DNA of 64,000 bases from Cacajao melanocephalus (Eukaryota > Chordata > Mammalia > Primates > Pitheciidae), in contig CAUYLG010041444.1 in NCBI GenBank assembly GCA_963573385.1, positions 29,733-93,732 on the forward strand. Reading direction: 5' to 3'. The position numbers and the translations under genes were made by a program. Position 1 is the first letter of the stretch. Every line of letters begins with the position of its first letter. Shown piece after piece: positions 1 to 14,740 of this stretch. Under the pieces are notes generated by a model. The model saw only the letters and a program-made list of their open reading frames with translations. It searched no databases and was not told the origin of the DNA.

Positions 1-325
1 AAACATTTAAAGATTTGAAACAAAAAGCAAAGAAAAATATGCCATGGAAACCATATATGGTTTGCAAAGCCTAAAATATTTACTAACTGGTCCTTTGTTC
101 ACTGCCCTCTAATCTCTCTACCCTCAGCCCGGATGATCAACAGCTAAGTGAACACAAAGCACTGAGGCTGCTGCCACTGTGGGTACCACCCTCTGAGATC
201 CCAGTTTAATTTGCCTGGGGTGCAGCCTGGGAATTTTTTTTTTTTTCATTTCTAAGGTGATTCTAATGGACATCTGAGGTTGAATTGCGCTGTGTGAAGA
301 CAGTAGTTCCCTGAGTGAGGTATGA

Positions 326-467
326 GACCAATAGCATCAACGTGGCCCAGCTTGTTAGAAATGCAGAATCCCTGGCCCACCCCACACTTGCTGACTCAGA
401 AACTCTTGGATGGGGCCCAGCAAGAGTTCAGGATGATTCTGAAGCATGTTGGATTTTGAGAACACTG
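326..467 (+). repeat. MER5-type DNA transposon fossil
   Basis: The segment runs from an AGCATCAACGTGG-like start through TTGTTAGAAATGCAGAATC to TTTTGAGAACACTG, matching the internal and 3' terminal parts of MER5-family (hAT-Charlie) elements. The 5' end is diverged. Confidence 0.65.
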
Positions 468-746
468 CTTTAAGGCTTGGCCTTTCAAACCTAAAACTGC
501 TCATGGCAGGCAAACCTCACAAATGGGTTAGGTTCAAAGCCTAGGAGGAAAGGCAGAAGCTGACGAGGAAGAACGGCAAAGCCTCAGGTCTCAGCCTGAA
601 AATAACCACAACTGTTCCTTAAACAAAACTGAGGCCCTGGGATATGAAGTGAGCTGCAGAAACCCGAGCTGGGGACTAGAATAACACCAACAACAACAAT
701 AATGAATTCCTCCCTAAAAAAAAAAAATCATGTATAATAATTGTAG

Positions 747-1640
<894 letters not shown>

Positions 1641-1700
1641 TTTTTTTTTTCTTTGCGATGAAGTCTTGCTTTGCTGCCCATGCTGGAGTGCATGGGCACC
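1641..1700 (-). mobile_element. Short antisense Alu fragment
   Basis: T-run followed by GATGAAGTCTTGCTTTGCTG and CCATGCTGGAGTGCATGGGC, an Alu 3' segment in reverse orientation, adjoining the L1. Confidence 0.55.
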
Positions 1701-2482
1701 TTCCCAAAGAATTACTTCATTTACCTGTTTCCATGGACCATTTTTCTGACAGTTGTCCTTGACAAAGTCAAATGAAGGAAAAAGCTTTATCTGTACTTTT
1801 TCAAACAAGTCATATGACATGTTTCTAGCTTGAAACTGTCATGTGGAATGAGCAGTCCATGTGTATGTAAACAGACATCCTTATCATCCATCTTCAACCA
1901 ACTGCTCTGGTTTCAGCAATGGTGTAAATACCCACAGACTGGCTCATAAGGGGCTGTGACTGAGCCTCCCATTCCATCCTTTCTTTCAAAGAACAAAGGA
2001 AGGACCTCAAGAGAAATAAGAGGTAATGACAGAGATTGCTGACGGGCTTGGAGTTTCCCCAGGAGAGGGACATGAGCCTTCTGTCAGGGCCAGGTCTCTG
2101 CCAGGTGGTGCCTTCTACCTCAGGGTCAGGAAGCTATGTTGAAAATACATTGTCTTTGGCTTTGCTTTATTTCTCTGAAAGTTTAGTAAAGTTCTTTTTG
2201 AAAAGTTTCTACTTTTTCCCAATGGACACTAAAGGGAAGGGGCTTTATCCATAAGCCAGGACAAAATAAATCAGTCATACAGTGAATCTGGACACTGGAC
2301 ACAGAAGCAGTGACTCCTAAGCTGGAGCCCTGGAGAAAGCAGAGAGGCTGATGCTGAATTAAAGATAAGCTGAGCAGCACTTCTGGTTCTGCCTTTAACT
2401 TTCACAAATCATCTTTTGGGTTTGCTTCTGTCAAGGTAACTGATGTTTAGCTGATAAAGTTACAATAAAGAAGCAGAATATT

Positions 2483-2739
2483 GGTCGGGCTCTGTGACCC
2501 ATGCCTGTAATCCTAGCACTTTGGGAGGCTGAGGCAGGTGGATCACGAGGTCAGGAGTTCGAGTCCAGCCTGACCAACATGGTGAAACCCCGTTTTTACT
2601 AAAAGTACAAAAATTAGCTGGGTGTGGTGGTGCGTGCTTGCAGTCCCAGCTACTCAGGAGGCTGAGGCAGGAGAATTGCTTGAACCTGGGAGGCGGAGGT
2701 TGCCGTGAGCTGAGATCACGCCACTGCACTCCAGCCTCA
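2483..2739 (+). mobile_element. AluS-type element without poly(A) tail
   Basis: Both monomers are recognisable (CCTGTAATCCTAGCACTTTG; GGAGGCGGAGGTTGC). The element stops at CTGCACTCCAGCC and lacks the usual last 20-30 bases and A-tail. Confidence 0.9.
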
Positions 2740-5179
2740 CAACTGCAGCCCATCTTCTATACTTTTGATAACATTCAAATACTTGACTAACATTTATTAA
2801 GTTCCTACTATGTTCCAAGCATTTTGGGGAAAATGATATAACTCTTTCTCCAACGAGCATTGTCTATATTAGAGATAGACAGCATGAAAATAACTTAAGT
2901 TTTATTACATTATGGAGTATCTCAGGATAAACCACTTTGTTTTTGTAACTCAGGAGAAAGAAAGGTAATTCAGGAGGAAGAAAAGAGTTTATGAAAAAGA
3001 AATGAGTTGAGTTTGAAAATATGTTGAGATTTTGCAACCTCCAAATGGCAGTGTCTTATAATAAAATTCGAGATGCAGGATAATAGTTTGGGAGCTGTCT
3101 GTGTGTATTGTGGTAGATGGAGTCATGGAGATAGGTTCTGTCATTCAAGGAGAATAGCTGGAAGAGAAGCAAAAGGAGACAAGATTTCCATGCAGCCAAC
3201 ATGAGGAGTGAGCAGAGGAAGAGAAATCCTCAACGGAGACCAAAGAGAAATGATCAGGAAGAGACGCAGACTGAGGAGGAAAAGTCCAGGGAGATGACGT
3301 TTCTAGAAGAAAGTGATCAGCTTTGTCAAATACAGCTAAGAAGTCAAGTAAATAAGGACTAAAAGCCAGGAATTGGTACTATTTGTAGGAGTTTCAGTGG
3401 AATAATGTAGAGGAAAGCCTATGTTAATTGTGGTGTGTTAAAAATAAATGAAACATAAGGAAGCAGAGATGGTCAATGTGGAATATTGGAAGCATTTTAA
3501 TAACTAGAAGCCAGAAATAATTCCAAGGTTGAGTGTTTCATTTAATTGATTGATTCATTCATTTATTCATCTATTTGTTGTTTTGAGCACACTTTTGGCT
3601 GCCGGAAAAGAGTGAATAAGGAGGAAACTTTTAAAAATAGGCCATGGGAGTGACTAAGAGAACAATTTCCAGGAAAAGCAGGACAAATTCATTTGAGACT
3701 GTAGGAAATAAGGTGGAGCTGGGCATTTGTGCAGATGAGTCCCTAGACATAAGGATGGATATTGCACACTTGGTAGGTCAAGTTTATTCCATAACATGGA
3801 AGGCAAGATCATTGGCTGGGCACTGAAGGTGCAACTGCACCTAGAGGTTAACTATGTATTGATTGATACCTATTCTCAAACTTGGGTGACTCTTCGGCAG
3901 TTCTTGACCCTGTGCTCATTTTTTCTTTGAAATTGTCCACAAACCTTGTTGATGCTATTCCCCAAAAATAAAGGAGCATGTGTTTCATAAACAGAGCACT
4001 TTCTGATATATCAATCTTTGGTATATCTTTGGAATTCCAAACGGCAAGCTGGCCATCTTCCCTCTGCACTTCATTTGTCTGGTTTTCAAGTCGACAAGAT
4101 TGGATAGAGATAGAAAAATGGATGGTGTGTCTGTATGTATATGTGTTGCACTCTTTAGGGGTGACGACATCTGTGGGATCATCAGAGAAATCTTCCAAAA
4201 CTACAGAATGAAAAATTTGAAAACTTCAACTTTTATTCACCCAGAAATCTGACCTAGTGCATACCTTCAAACTCTTTAATCCCAAGAGCTTTATACGCCA
4301 AAATTCTTGTGTTCATTTTCCCTAGATTATCATGCATTTTACCTAGATTATCAAGGGTCCTCAACTTCCTACTCCAGTTCTCAGCTAAACACCATTCAAC
4401 AACTAACTGACAAAGTAGGAGGCTAATAGTCCTTGTTGACAAGAAGAGCAACAGACTGCTGTCATTAGTTTCAGTCTTCAATCTTCAGGACATCCCTGCT
4501 GAATTCTGGAGGTCAAATGCAAGTAAAGCCTCAGGTCAGCTAGCTCATAGATATTTGTTTCCTCAGGGGTGGGAGGAAAAGCAGGAGAGTGAGGGACAGA
4601 AAACTAATTTAGAAAATATAAGTTCTAATTCTATTTTGAGTTACATCAACTGGTAGAAAATATTATTTCAAATATTTTCAAATAAATTAAAAAGCTCTGT
4701 AATGACCAGTTCTCAACTTGACCATTCAATATGCGTTTTATTGATTAATTCAAGTATCCCCTACTACTCTAACATTTTCCCAATTTCTTTCCCAAATCAC
4801 TTCTTAAAATACTACCCAATGCAGTTTCTAAACACACCCAGGCAACCAGTTCCTTAGGAGTTGTCAGAATTTGCCTGAACGATACACCATGAAGCTGATC
4901 AGTGACCTGTGGAGGAGGTGCAGAAACCCAGTGCTCTAGTAAACAGCTTAGAAAGTGGCTGTACAATGATTTTGCCTCCAGATCAAACTCTGTGACACTC
5001 CAGACTCTCTGAAAAGTGTCAATGTCCAGAATTTTAAAGCAGATCCAAGAATATATTAAGGATAATGGCAAAGGGCATAGATGCCATGTTACACAAAGCA
5101 TGTTTGAAAGAGCAAAAACTATTTAATCTAGAACTTGAAACAACAAGAGTGCTGTCTGTTTAGTGCACTTTTCATATGC

Positions 5180-5690
5180 AAGTGAGAGATGCCAGTTTAA
5201 AATGGCTTAAGGAAAAAGTAGATGGATTGGTTTAGATAACTTCAAACCCAATCAAGGATCCTGGCTTATGGGCATAGCTAGAACCAGGAGCTCAAACTAT
5301 GTCATCAGAACTTAGCCTTTCTCCGTCTCTTTATTCAACCTTCTCTGGGCTGACTTTCTTCTCAGCCAGATTTTCTTCTTGCTCGGGCAGTGCCATGCTT
5401 ACCTCCTACTGCTCCAGAAATCCTACTGAAAAAAGGAAACTTCCAACATTTTCAACATACTCATTGTCTCTAAATGGCTTGGCCATGGCCAGATTTCCAC
5501 CTTCACCCCTAGAGACTACAATTCTTCAAGAAAAACCTCGGTGCTATTTCCACAAGAAGGGACTACAGAGACTACCATTCTTCGAGATGACAATTCTTCG
5601 AGGAAAACTTGGGTGCTATTTCCACAAGAATGGAAATGAATGCCAGGCAAGCAAAACCACAGATATCCTACACTGCTTTCAAACATGTGG
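5180..5690 (+). repeat. Old mammalian interspersed repeat, family not named (copy 1)
   Basis: The segment shares several blocks with 22690-22885 and 43140-43800: CATAGCTAGAACCAGGAGCT, ATGTCATCAGAACTTAGCC and, near its end, GGCAAGCAAAACCACAGATA. I recognise the pattern as a dispersed ancestral repeat but cannot name the family. It contains a 72-bp internal duplication (5511-5632). Confidence 0.5.
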
Positions 5691-6652
5691 TGGGCTCTCC
5701 TGTGGATAAGGAAATAAACTTTGAGGCCTCAGAAATGAGAAGTAGACCCTCTGCATGAATCTTACAGGAAAGCAGATTTCAGTTCACTTCAAAAAGGACC
5801 TTTCTGCAGAACCGTCCGCGGTTGAGACAGGCTGCCTCAGGATGTGGCAAGTACTAGGTCCTTCCACATGCTCAAGTACAGGGCAGATGGGCAGCTGTCA
5901 GCAATGCTGGCAGGGAATTCCTGCATTAGGCAGAGCTTTCCTACATGACCTATAAGGTCACTTTTGACTCTACAATTCTATTATCCTTGTTAATGTCTAC
6001 AATTTAATTTGCAGTACAGGATAAACAAACCAAACTAATTTGATCTGGAACTTCTGCAGGCTATCACAGGTCATTTAATCTAAAACATATGGCTCTCGCC
6101 ATTACTGTGTTTTCTGAAATACTCAAACAGACCCTGTTCTTAACAAGGTCTTCATGTTATTAGTTTCACTCATGGATTTTTCCAGCCTCCTGCTTATTCT
6201 GCAATTGCCTTTCATTCTTGTTTAGATTGTGGTGAAAGGAGCATAAAAGAGTTCCCTTCTTTCTGACTTTCTTAAATCTTTGCAGGCTTAAGAATCTATG
6301 AGAAATGAGAGAGAGGACCATAGATAATCACAGCTCTGGGTAAAGTCTATTAAGACAAATGTTCAAAGCAGAATGAGATTTTAAAATTTTTATATGAAAA
6401 ATTAATTTATAGAGTAAATTTGAAATACTGCTATATTGTTTTAATTAGGGTACCAAAACCACTTCTTGAGCCTTACTCATTAAGAAATAAACACATTTGC
6501 ATTTGTAAATCATAGGTTTAATTTGTATATTTTAACATACTTTAAGTATATTTAAATAAAGCATATTCTTTCACAGCCGAAAGCACTCCCGCTATCCACA
6601 TACCCTGCTCTGCTTAAACTGGAACTGCCATGCTACAGAATCCAGCTTGTAA

Positions 6653-6904
<252 letters not shown>

Positions 6905-6912
6905 TAATTTGT

Positions 6913-6936
6913 CAATGAACTTCGCCAAGTTCATTG
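6913..6936 (+). other. Perfect hairpin next to the LIX1 exon 2 donor
   Basis: CAATGAACTT (6913-6922), a 4-nt loop CGCC, then AAGTTCATTG (6927-6936): a perfect 10-bp stem. It starts 24 nt after the last base of exon 2, so it would form in the pre-mRNA close to the U1 binding site. Confidence 0.75.
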
Positions 6937-9900
6937 GGGTAAAATTGAGTAAATCTTTTTGTAAAATGGTAGCATCATAAGTTTTGTTGGATATAGTAAA
7001 CAAAGTGGTACCATAATCTATGAATGAAAACAAAGGGAAAGGAACTTCTAAATTTGCCAATCTCCTTTATAAAAACCCTTTTAATTGAGTAAATTATTCC
7101 TCAATTTTCATTAATTAGCAAAGATGTTTTATTTCTTGCTTATGGATACCGTCAAACTCAAAAGCAATCAAGTTTCTCTCTTAGTTTGTCAACTAAAAAG
7201 CCCAAAGGCAAATTTTCAGGTTATTTTTTTTGTAGTTTAAGTCTACAGAACTTAATGCCACATAACTTTAAAAACTAACTTCATATCTGATACCATTTGT
7301 ATTTTTATATTTACTCTCCCTTTAAACATATTAATTCACTCATTTATTGTATCCTGTTACCGGGTGTATCTGTCTTACATGGTTTCAAATCCTTCATCGG
7401 GTGAGGAAAGGGTATAATTTAATAAACAGACCTACAAACCTATACTGCCTAGGGGAAGCCAAAGAAGGATTCACAGGGAATATAAATGTGAACTGAGGCT
7501 TTCAGTTGATAATATCTTGGCCAATGGGAAAAGGGAAAATGGCATTCGTAGCATAAGGAACCACAGCATTTTCAGAATTAGGGAGGCATAAATGTCAATG
7601 TGTGTGGCAAGGAATGGTGGGAGAAGACAGGTCAGCACTCACATCAAATCCTAAGAGATCTTCATACTTTGCAAAGCAGTAAAGGTTTTATTCTACATAA
7701 AATCAGAACCGTTGAAGGTTTCCGAGCAGAAGAGTGATGTATTCAAATGTACTTCAGAAAGACTACTCGTGTCACAGCATGAAGATGCTTTGGATTTAAA
7801 TGATTTAAATGGCTGAGAGGCTGATAGTGATGAGTGCCTGTGGAGACAAGCTGCACACACAGCAGGTTCGGGAGGTAAAGGTGAAGGGATTTCGTTAGAA
7901 GTGAAAGTTGGGATGATACTTTCATGCCTAATGAAGTCTCTTCACCTTCACCTTTGCCAGTAGTCAGCCCTGGCTTTGGCCACAGGGTGGGGAACACAGG
8001 AGGAGGTGGAGCGGGTATGTGAAAGGTAAGGACGAAGTCAGTATGAAGTGCCTAGAAGCCAAACAGAGAACAGCAATCACCTTCTCCCCTTCTCCCCCTC
8101 CCCCAAAAAAAGTAGGACCTGAAGCTCAAGTAAGAGATGTGGGTTGAACTTCTACATTTCTAAGCTGAAGCCACAGCTACAGGTGCCGCTGCTCAGTGAG
8201 AACGTGTGGTATGAGATGATGATCAAGGAATGCTCTTAGGAACAGGTTTTTTTGGGAGGAGGGGAAATAAAAGGAGAAAAATTTCTCTACAAGGCCCAAA
8301 GATTGCCCAGAAAGAGACACAGAACCAGAAGAAGGAATTTATGGAAACTAAGAGACACGACATCTTGAGACTGAGGATGCAGTGAACAGGGGTCAGCCAC
8401 AGTACGGATGTGCAATGAGATGTTTCCATTGACTGTGATGAATATGAGATCTTTATTAACCTTCCAAAAAGTAATTTCAATGGAGAAAATGAAATACAAA
8501 TTAGATTACAGTAGATGACAGTTGTTAGAGTAAAATAGGGGTTTAGAAGTAGAGACAGTGTCCTTCAGTAAGGATTTAGAGGGCTCCTTCCTACTCTTGT
8601 GGTCAGCACTTCTTGTGAAAATAGGACAACCTTGCCTATTGTCCAGTGGGGAACTGGAGACAAAGCATGTTCTGGTCAAAGTGACATCAGTGGCTTCCAG
8701 ACATCCAAGCCATAATTAAAGCTAGGAAGGACAACTAAGGCTGAGCCATGGAATATTCAGACAGTTCTCAAATAGCCTGCAAAGATAGGCCAGAATCAAC
8801 AAGATGAACTGCTCTTAGAATATAAAATATTTTAAAAGAAATGGCCCAAGATTGAATCAAGATGGAGTGGACTTAGCACATTCTTCAAACTCTTTTCTAG
8901 TCTGAAATTCCCTAAAATATCAAAGACATGTTTTAAAATAAGTAAATTCACAATAGTGCTAGGCAAGAAGAAAGGGTGCCATTGGAAGAGATGAACATTG
9001 AGCCACTTCTGGGCGACCAGAGTATTAGGTGCAAAGATGCCACAGTCTAAATATATATAGGAGAAATATACCGTGAAAGTAAAAAAGAACTAAAGAAACT
9101 CCGGGATCACATTAACAAATGCAAAGAGCAGGAGGCATTCCTGGGGTAATTTTAAGGCAAATCAAAGAACTGCTTTCAAAACTTCCGACCCATCCAGCCA
9201 GTGAGGTGTTGACTTCCCAACTGTGAATAGTAGTCAGCAGTGGGTTTTTACCTTGGTGAATGAAAGTGAATTGACTGATGAGGATGATTTGAATGCGGGT
9301 ATAGAAGCCTCAGAACAGAGCCTGATATAACCTTAGACACCAAAGACAAGGATGAGAGGTAGCAAAGGGGAAAGAAAGGCAGCCATTGAGGAAGACGCTC
9401 TCCAACCCACGTGTACCTGCAGGTCCATTATCGAGCATCCTAAGGTGAAGTCTGCCAGTCAACACTCCCCACTCAGTATGAGGCACCCTGGCAATCCTCT
9501 CATGCAGGGGAGACCCACTAGGGAAACAGACATTCTCAAGCATAGAGAAAGGTTTTGTCAACCACCTAAATTAATGTACTTGTTTGTCCATGTATGTCAA
9601 TGAACTTAAGATCACCAAACATTTGAGGAAAAACAAATGCATGAGATAAAAGACCAAAGGGAAACAAACAAAAGAATAAAATGATTCAAGCAGCACAGAA
9701 TATAAAAGAGTATTACAGTTAATATCCTCAGAAAGTTTTGAGAGGATATTCATCTCTAAAACAGCTATTAAAAGGGAGCAAGCAGGGAGGAAAATTAAAT
9801 ATGATTGCCAAATTAGAACAATAAGGATAAGGAATTAAAGAGGAGCAAATAGAGGAGAGGACATAGCCAAATTAGTAAGGAATAACTAAGTAAAGTCTTC

Positions 9901-10559
9901 TAGAACTTAGAGCAAAAAGACAGAGATGGAAGGAGAGTACAAGAGACATGCAGATAACTTCTGGAGGTAAACATCAATTTAATAACAGCTCTAGAAAGAG
10001 ACAAAGGAAAGAGAGGGGAGGAAATAAATAACAGAGGCAATTTTCTTTGAGTTAAAGAAAAGCATTGTCAAATTGAAATGGCCCACCATATTCCAAGCAG
10101 AATCATAACCAAAGAAAAGCACAGCTCTGCGGTTATGTGGGACTTAGAGATAGCATTCTGCTTAAAAGGTAGATCAAGGGACTTTTTTAATACTGCATAT
10201 GTACAGTGTCTGTTTTTAAAATTAGATTGAACATATACGTAGCTTTAGGGAAACGTTAGGGGAGCTAATGAAATGGGACAAAAACTGGCAAACTTGGTTA
10301 ACAAAATCAAAAACGGTTTCTTTGAAAAGACAAATAAGAAAGATCTTTGGCATTTCTGATTAAGGAAAAAAGACATGCCACACTAAACGTGAAAGAGAGG
10401 ATATAATTACAGGAGCGTAATATAAGAATACTATATAAATCATTATTTATCGAAACACGAAAACTTATATGGACTACTTTCTGGGAACTCTTTACAATCT
10501 TTGCAACTCTTCCTTTAGCATAACATTTATTTCAAAATAAAAAGTAAAAAAGGGGGGCT

Positions 10560-11078
10560 TCAATCGCTCCCTATTACTTTCTTATTAAAGCCTAAATTCC
10601 TTACTCTGGCAGTAAAGACTCTACAGCTGGTTCAACTTTGGCTTCCAGTTTTGTCTCCCCGATTTCCTCTTCTGACATTGATGCTTCTACCTAACTGTTT
10701 TTCATGCATGTCTTGACCTCTCCTAACCGTTCCCATACTCACATTGAGATCTACTTAGGAAATGCTATTGCCACCTTCTCTTCATGTCAAAACACTGCCA
10801 TTCTCCCAGGACTCCACAAAAACATCATGTTCTCCGCAAGTTTTCTCTGAATCTCCCTGACAGAACTCTCTACCTCCTCTGATTTCCCAAAGTAGTGTTC
10901 TCTGTTTCTCTACTAGGCTTAATGTTTTCTACCATATTCCCAAGTTACCTATGTGCATGTTCTTTCCCCATGATGAAACGTAAGTTCCAGGAATGCGGTG
11001 TATATCCTTATGTTCCCCATGACCTCAAGCACTGTGTTTTGCATATCGTGCATAAAGTGCCTAATAAATTGTGTTAAG
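10560..11078 (+). repeat. LINE L2 3' region, diverged
   Basis: The pyrimidine-rich run of short blocks ending in CCTCAAGCACTGTGTTTTGC and GTGCCTAATAAATTGTG follows the L2 3' consensus layout, with the typical AATAAAT-containing terminus. Confidence 0.6.
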
Positions 11079-11989
11079 AGAGTACCCAAATGAATGAGTA
11101 ACAAATCCGAAGAATAAATGAAGTTAATGGTTGTCCATTCTTGTATGTAACCAATAGTCAGCTAAGATTTTCCCCTAACTCTGCAAGATAGTGGGCTAGG
11201 AAGGAAAAGTCAGTAACAATAAAATCAGCTGATACTATTTTGTTCATATCTGTGGTTAAAGTTTTGAAAATGGATGAATCTAAAAGTATTGATGAAAAAG
11301 ACCTTCTAATTCTCTCTGGATTTAATGTATCCATAGCAACTTTTTCCCTACCGAACTCTTAGGACCACAAATAACCAAGATTTGGCAGTACTCACACCCA
11401 GGCATGCATTATATTTGTTCATACATTTGTTATACTCTATCTAGAATATAATGCATTTGACAGATCGGTGAATGGATCTATATGAGTGTAAGAAATTCTA
11501 GTGTTCTTGTTTTTGTTTTTGCTACCTGGAGAAGTATAAATTTTTGTATCATCTCATAAATTTTGACCCAAAATGATAGCACCTCCCTTAGGTGATAAAT
11601 TCAACATCCTCCTGTGGTCTTAAAAAAAAGAAAAGAAATAGGAAACAAAATGAGAAACTGAACACTTCAGCAGGGAGGCCTCTGGGTGATTTCTCTGATC
11701 ATTTTAGGGTCCCCTTTTCCTTATGTTTAAATCATCATATTTTAAGGTCCTCGGGAGGATTGTTAACATCTCTGCTTAAAAAGATCCAGAATTTCCTGAA
11801 TCAAACATGTTTTGAAAATGTGTTTGGGTGGTTGGCTGCCAAATCTGGCCCCTTCACCCATTTGGCCCTCTAAAATATGACTTGAGAAGGAAAACCATGG
11901 GGGAAAAGAGAAAAAAAAAACATTTTTCCTAAAGCAATGTACTTACACTTTTCTTTGTCAGTTCAGAAACCATCTTAAATGCTATTTTC

Positions 11990-12560
11990 GCCATATAACA
12001 TTTCATCATGTTTTTGCCAGCAGTTGGACTGTAAGAGCCTACATGCTCATTCCTGCAATGCCTTTCACATAATCAAATGTCACCCCTGTGCACTGCAAAT
12101 CATTTCACCATGGATTATTAATGCCAAGACCATGTGCTGAAACACGGAGAAACCATTATGCCAGCAGTAGCCTTCTTACTGAGCCATGGACGTCACCACC
12201 AGTGGTGCCAAGTAATTGAAAATACTTGAAGTGGAGTATGGGACTGGATCGTAGGACTAATCCCTCTGGTTTCAAGCAGTTTCATGAAAGCTGTAAGAGA
12301 TTATGCTCATTCATTCTTTAGGAAAGTGGTATTCAGACTGAACTTCAGTTTTCTGATTAATCAAAGGAAAGCAGTCCAGTCAAAGGCCCTGATGGACACA
12401 AACCACTGGTTTTTATGCAAAGAAGCCTCTCACTGAAGTAAATGGGAAGCTTGTGTCCATGAAAGCTAATTAAAAAATTTTCAGTTAGCTTTGACACCAC
12501 AACCTATATAAAACAGAAACAGAGAAAGAAAGAACAAAAGAGAGAAAGAGAGAGAGAGCA
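11990..12560 (+). promoter_or_regulatory. Candidate intronic enhancer in LIX1 intron 2
   Basis: Repeat-free segment with clustered motifs. TGATTAATCA, a paired-homeodomain palindrome, at 12354-12363 overlaps ATCAAAGG, a TCF/LEF-type site, at 12360-12367. ATGCAAAG, octamer-like, follows near 12417. CTAATTAA is at 12466-12473. Arms ATGGACACAA and TTGTGTCCAT (12392-12401, 12451-12460) are inverted, and a TATATAAA lies at 12505-12512. Function is inference only. Confidence 0.3.
12521..12558 (+). repeat. GA-rich simple sequence
   Basis: Purine-only run of GAAA and GAGA units. Confidence 0.8.
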
Positions 12561-14690
12561 GCCACAGCCCTGCCTTTAGACCATGCCTTCATAAACTACT
12601 ACAGGATAGAAAAAGAGAAGTGAAAACAAAATTTTATTTATGAATTTGTAAACAACAAGTAGAACAATCTACTGATTAAAATTATTTTTTCAGAAGTTAT
12701 ATTGAAACACATTAGTACTTATGGATCTTTTATAAAAAGAAATCATCTTCTAATATTACAAGCATTAAGTATTTCATGTATTTCAGTCATATTTTCTTCA
12801 TGCCACTTTTGTCTAGGCAGTTAAGCCTTCCCTAGCCACATATTACTACCATGAAAACTTGCAGTAATTTCCATTTTTTTTACAATAGAGCAATGCAAGG
12901 GCCATCAGATCCACGTCTGGCTCCCCTCTTGATGAACTCACAAGGAAAGGCACTGATTGTTGCAGCAGCTGTTCTTGCTTCCAAATCCAAAAGGGGAACT
13001 TGAGTATTTTATCTTATTTTATATTTTGATTTAAAGTGTTTGTGATTCAAGTTTTGCTTTCAGCTCAGTGACACGGTCTTCCACATAAGAGTCTGCTGGA
13101 ATGACTTGAAGTAATGAATTTCATTCTTATTTTGAGTAAAAAGCAAAAATTTTCTTGAACATAATACTAGAGCATGTGATTATTTATGTGCATGAATTAT
13201 GACTGAATTTAAAAAATGCCTTCTGGCAAAAACATTGATGTGATAGCTCAATCTATTTGGAGTGTGAGGCACCTATTCATTGGGGCATTATATCTTTTTC
13301 ATGTAAGTATTTTGTTGTTGTTAAAATGGCTTCACAAAAAATAAGTACAGGTGTTAGGCAGTAGGTTCCGGTTCTTAGGCTAGTTGAATAATGCCAGACT
13401 CGAAGAAGTTGAGACATTCAGTTTTTCCATAGGTGAACTGTTGATTGACTTTCTTTCCTCCATTTGTAACCAATGTTTGGTGCTGCAAAACAGGGCTGCA
13501 GAATAGTGAGATGCAGGGTAGAACACAGCACAGACAAGCTCCTTGCAAACCTGTCTCTAAAAGGCAATTAATTCATTGGAGGGGTTTTGATTTTTATGCC
13601 AATCTGGTTTTCAAACCAAAGCTGTTGCCTATGATGATACCTAGAAAACCTATTTTTCCAGGGAGCATAAAGCCTTAAGCAAGGTTAGGAGTATTTTAAT
13701 TTTGTTTCGTTTTAGTTACTTAAGGCAGTAAGCACACTCCACCTGCATTATTGGACGTAAAAATGTATTTTATACTTTCATGCATTAAATGAGTCTTCTC
13801 AAAGTCCAGGGAATTAAAAGTACATTTAAATCACAATAAACTAAGTTTATAAAATTAAGTTTTTCCCAGGAGAGAATGACGAAGAGAAAATTTGATTAAT
13901 TCATACACTCGACTAAATGGAATTGTAATGCTCATTTTGCTGAGTATTAAATAAGGTCTGGCCTTGACGTTCCATATCCCAAATAGAGATTTAGTTCCTG
14001 CTATAAACTTGAGACTATTGCCCAGCACTAATGCTGTTTTAATGCCTAGTATTTCTATTTGAAATTATCCATGACCTCTTCTCTGCCTCTAGGGTGGTAT
14101 ACCTTGACTCAGATGGACGACATGCTATGCAATGTAACTTAACTTCTAAAGGAGGTATTTCCTGGTGGAAATCTCCACAGGAAAGCATCCTATTTTATAA
14201 CTAATGAGACTCAAAGATGGGAAGGTTAGTTATAACCATTTGAAAGTCATATGTCAGCTAATTATCAGACCTTAATGACTTGCCCATGAAATTGGGAGTG
14301 CATATTGTTTTAATAAGACCCTTTATTTATTCCCCAGCCTCCTTCCCTAACTTTAATCTGTATCTTTTTTTTTTTTATTAAGCAAAGTGAATAGAGATGC
14401 TTGACCTCCAAATATAGAATGTAGCAAAAGAAATGCTTAGGAAAGACCCCATGGTAAATAAAGACTTTGGACTATCTCCACAGGAGTCTCCCAGCCCCTA
14501 GTTCATTAACTTTAGAAAGATGCTCACTGACTCAGTGAGTGGCTCAGTGGGGAAGAAAGTCTGACTCCATTTCTCCCTCCTCCCCTCCCATCCCTCTTAT
14601 GCAATCAGAGCCAAGTCCTTTCACATCAAAGCAACTATAAAAATAAACCCAAATCTTGAGACCTGATCAATTCATCTTGTCTTCACCTTA

Positions 14691-14740
14691 ACTTGAAAAA
14701 AGAAAAAGAATAAAAGAAAAAAGAAAAGGAAAGGAATAAA
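14691..14740 (+). repeat. Purine-rich (AAAAG) tract
   Basis: A-rich tract of AAAAG-type units, low complexity. Confidence 0.8.

Noticed and set aside
5299..5709. 136-residue open frame with a repeated CYFHK motif
   Set aside because: It lies in an ancient interspersed repeat inside an intron, and the repeat motif comes from a 72-bp duplication. No splice or codon-use support.
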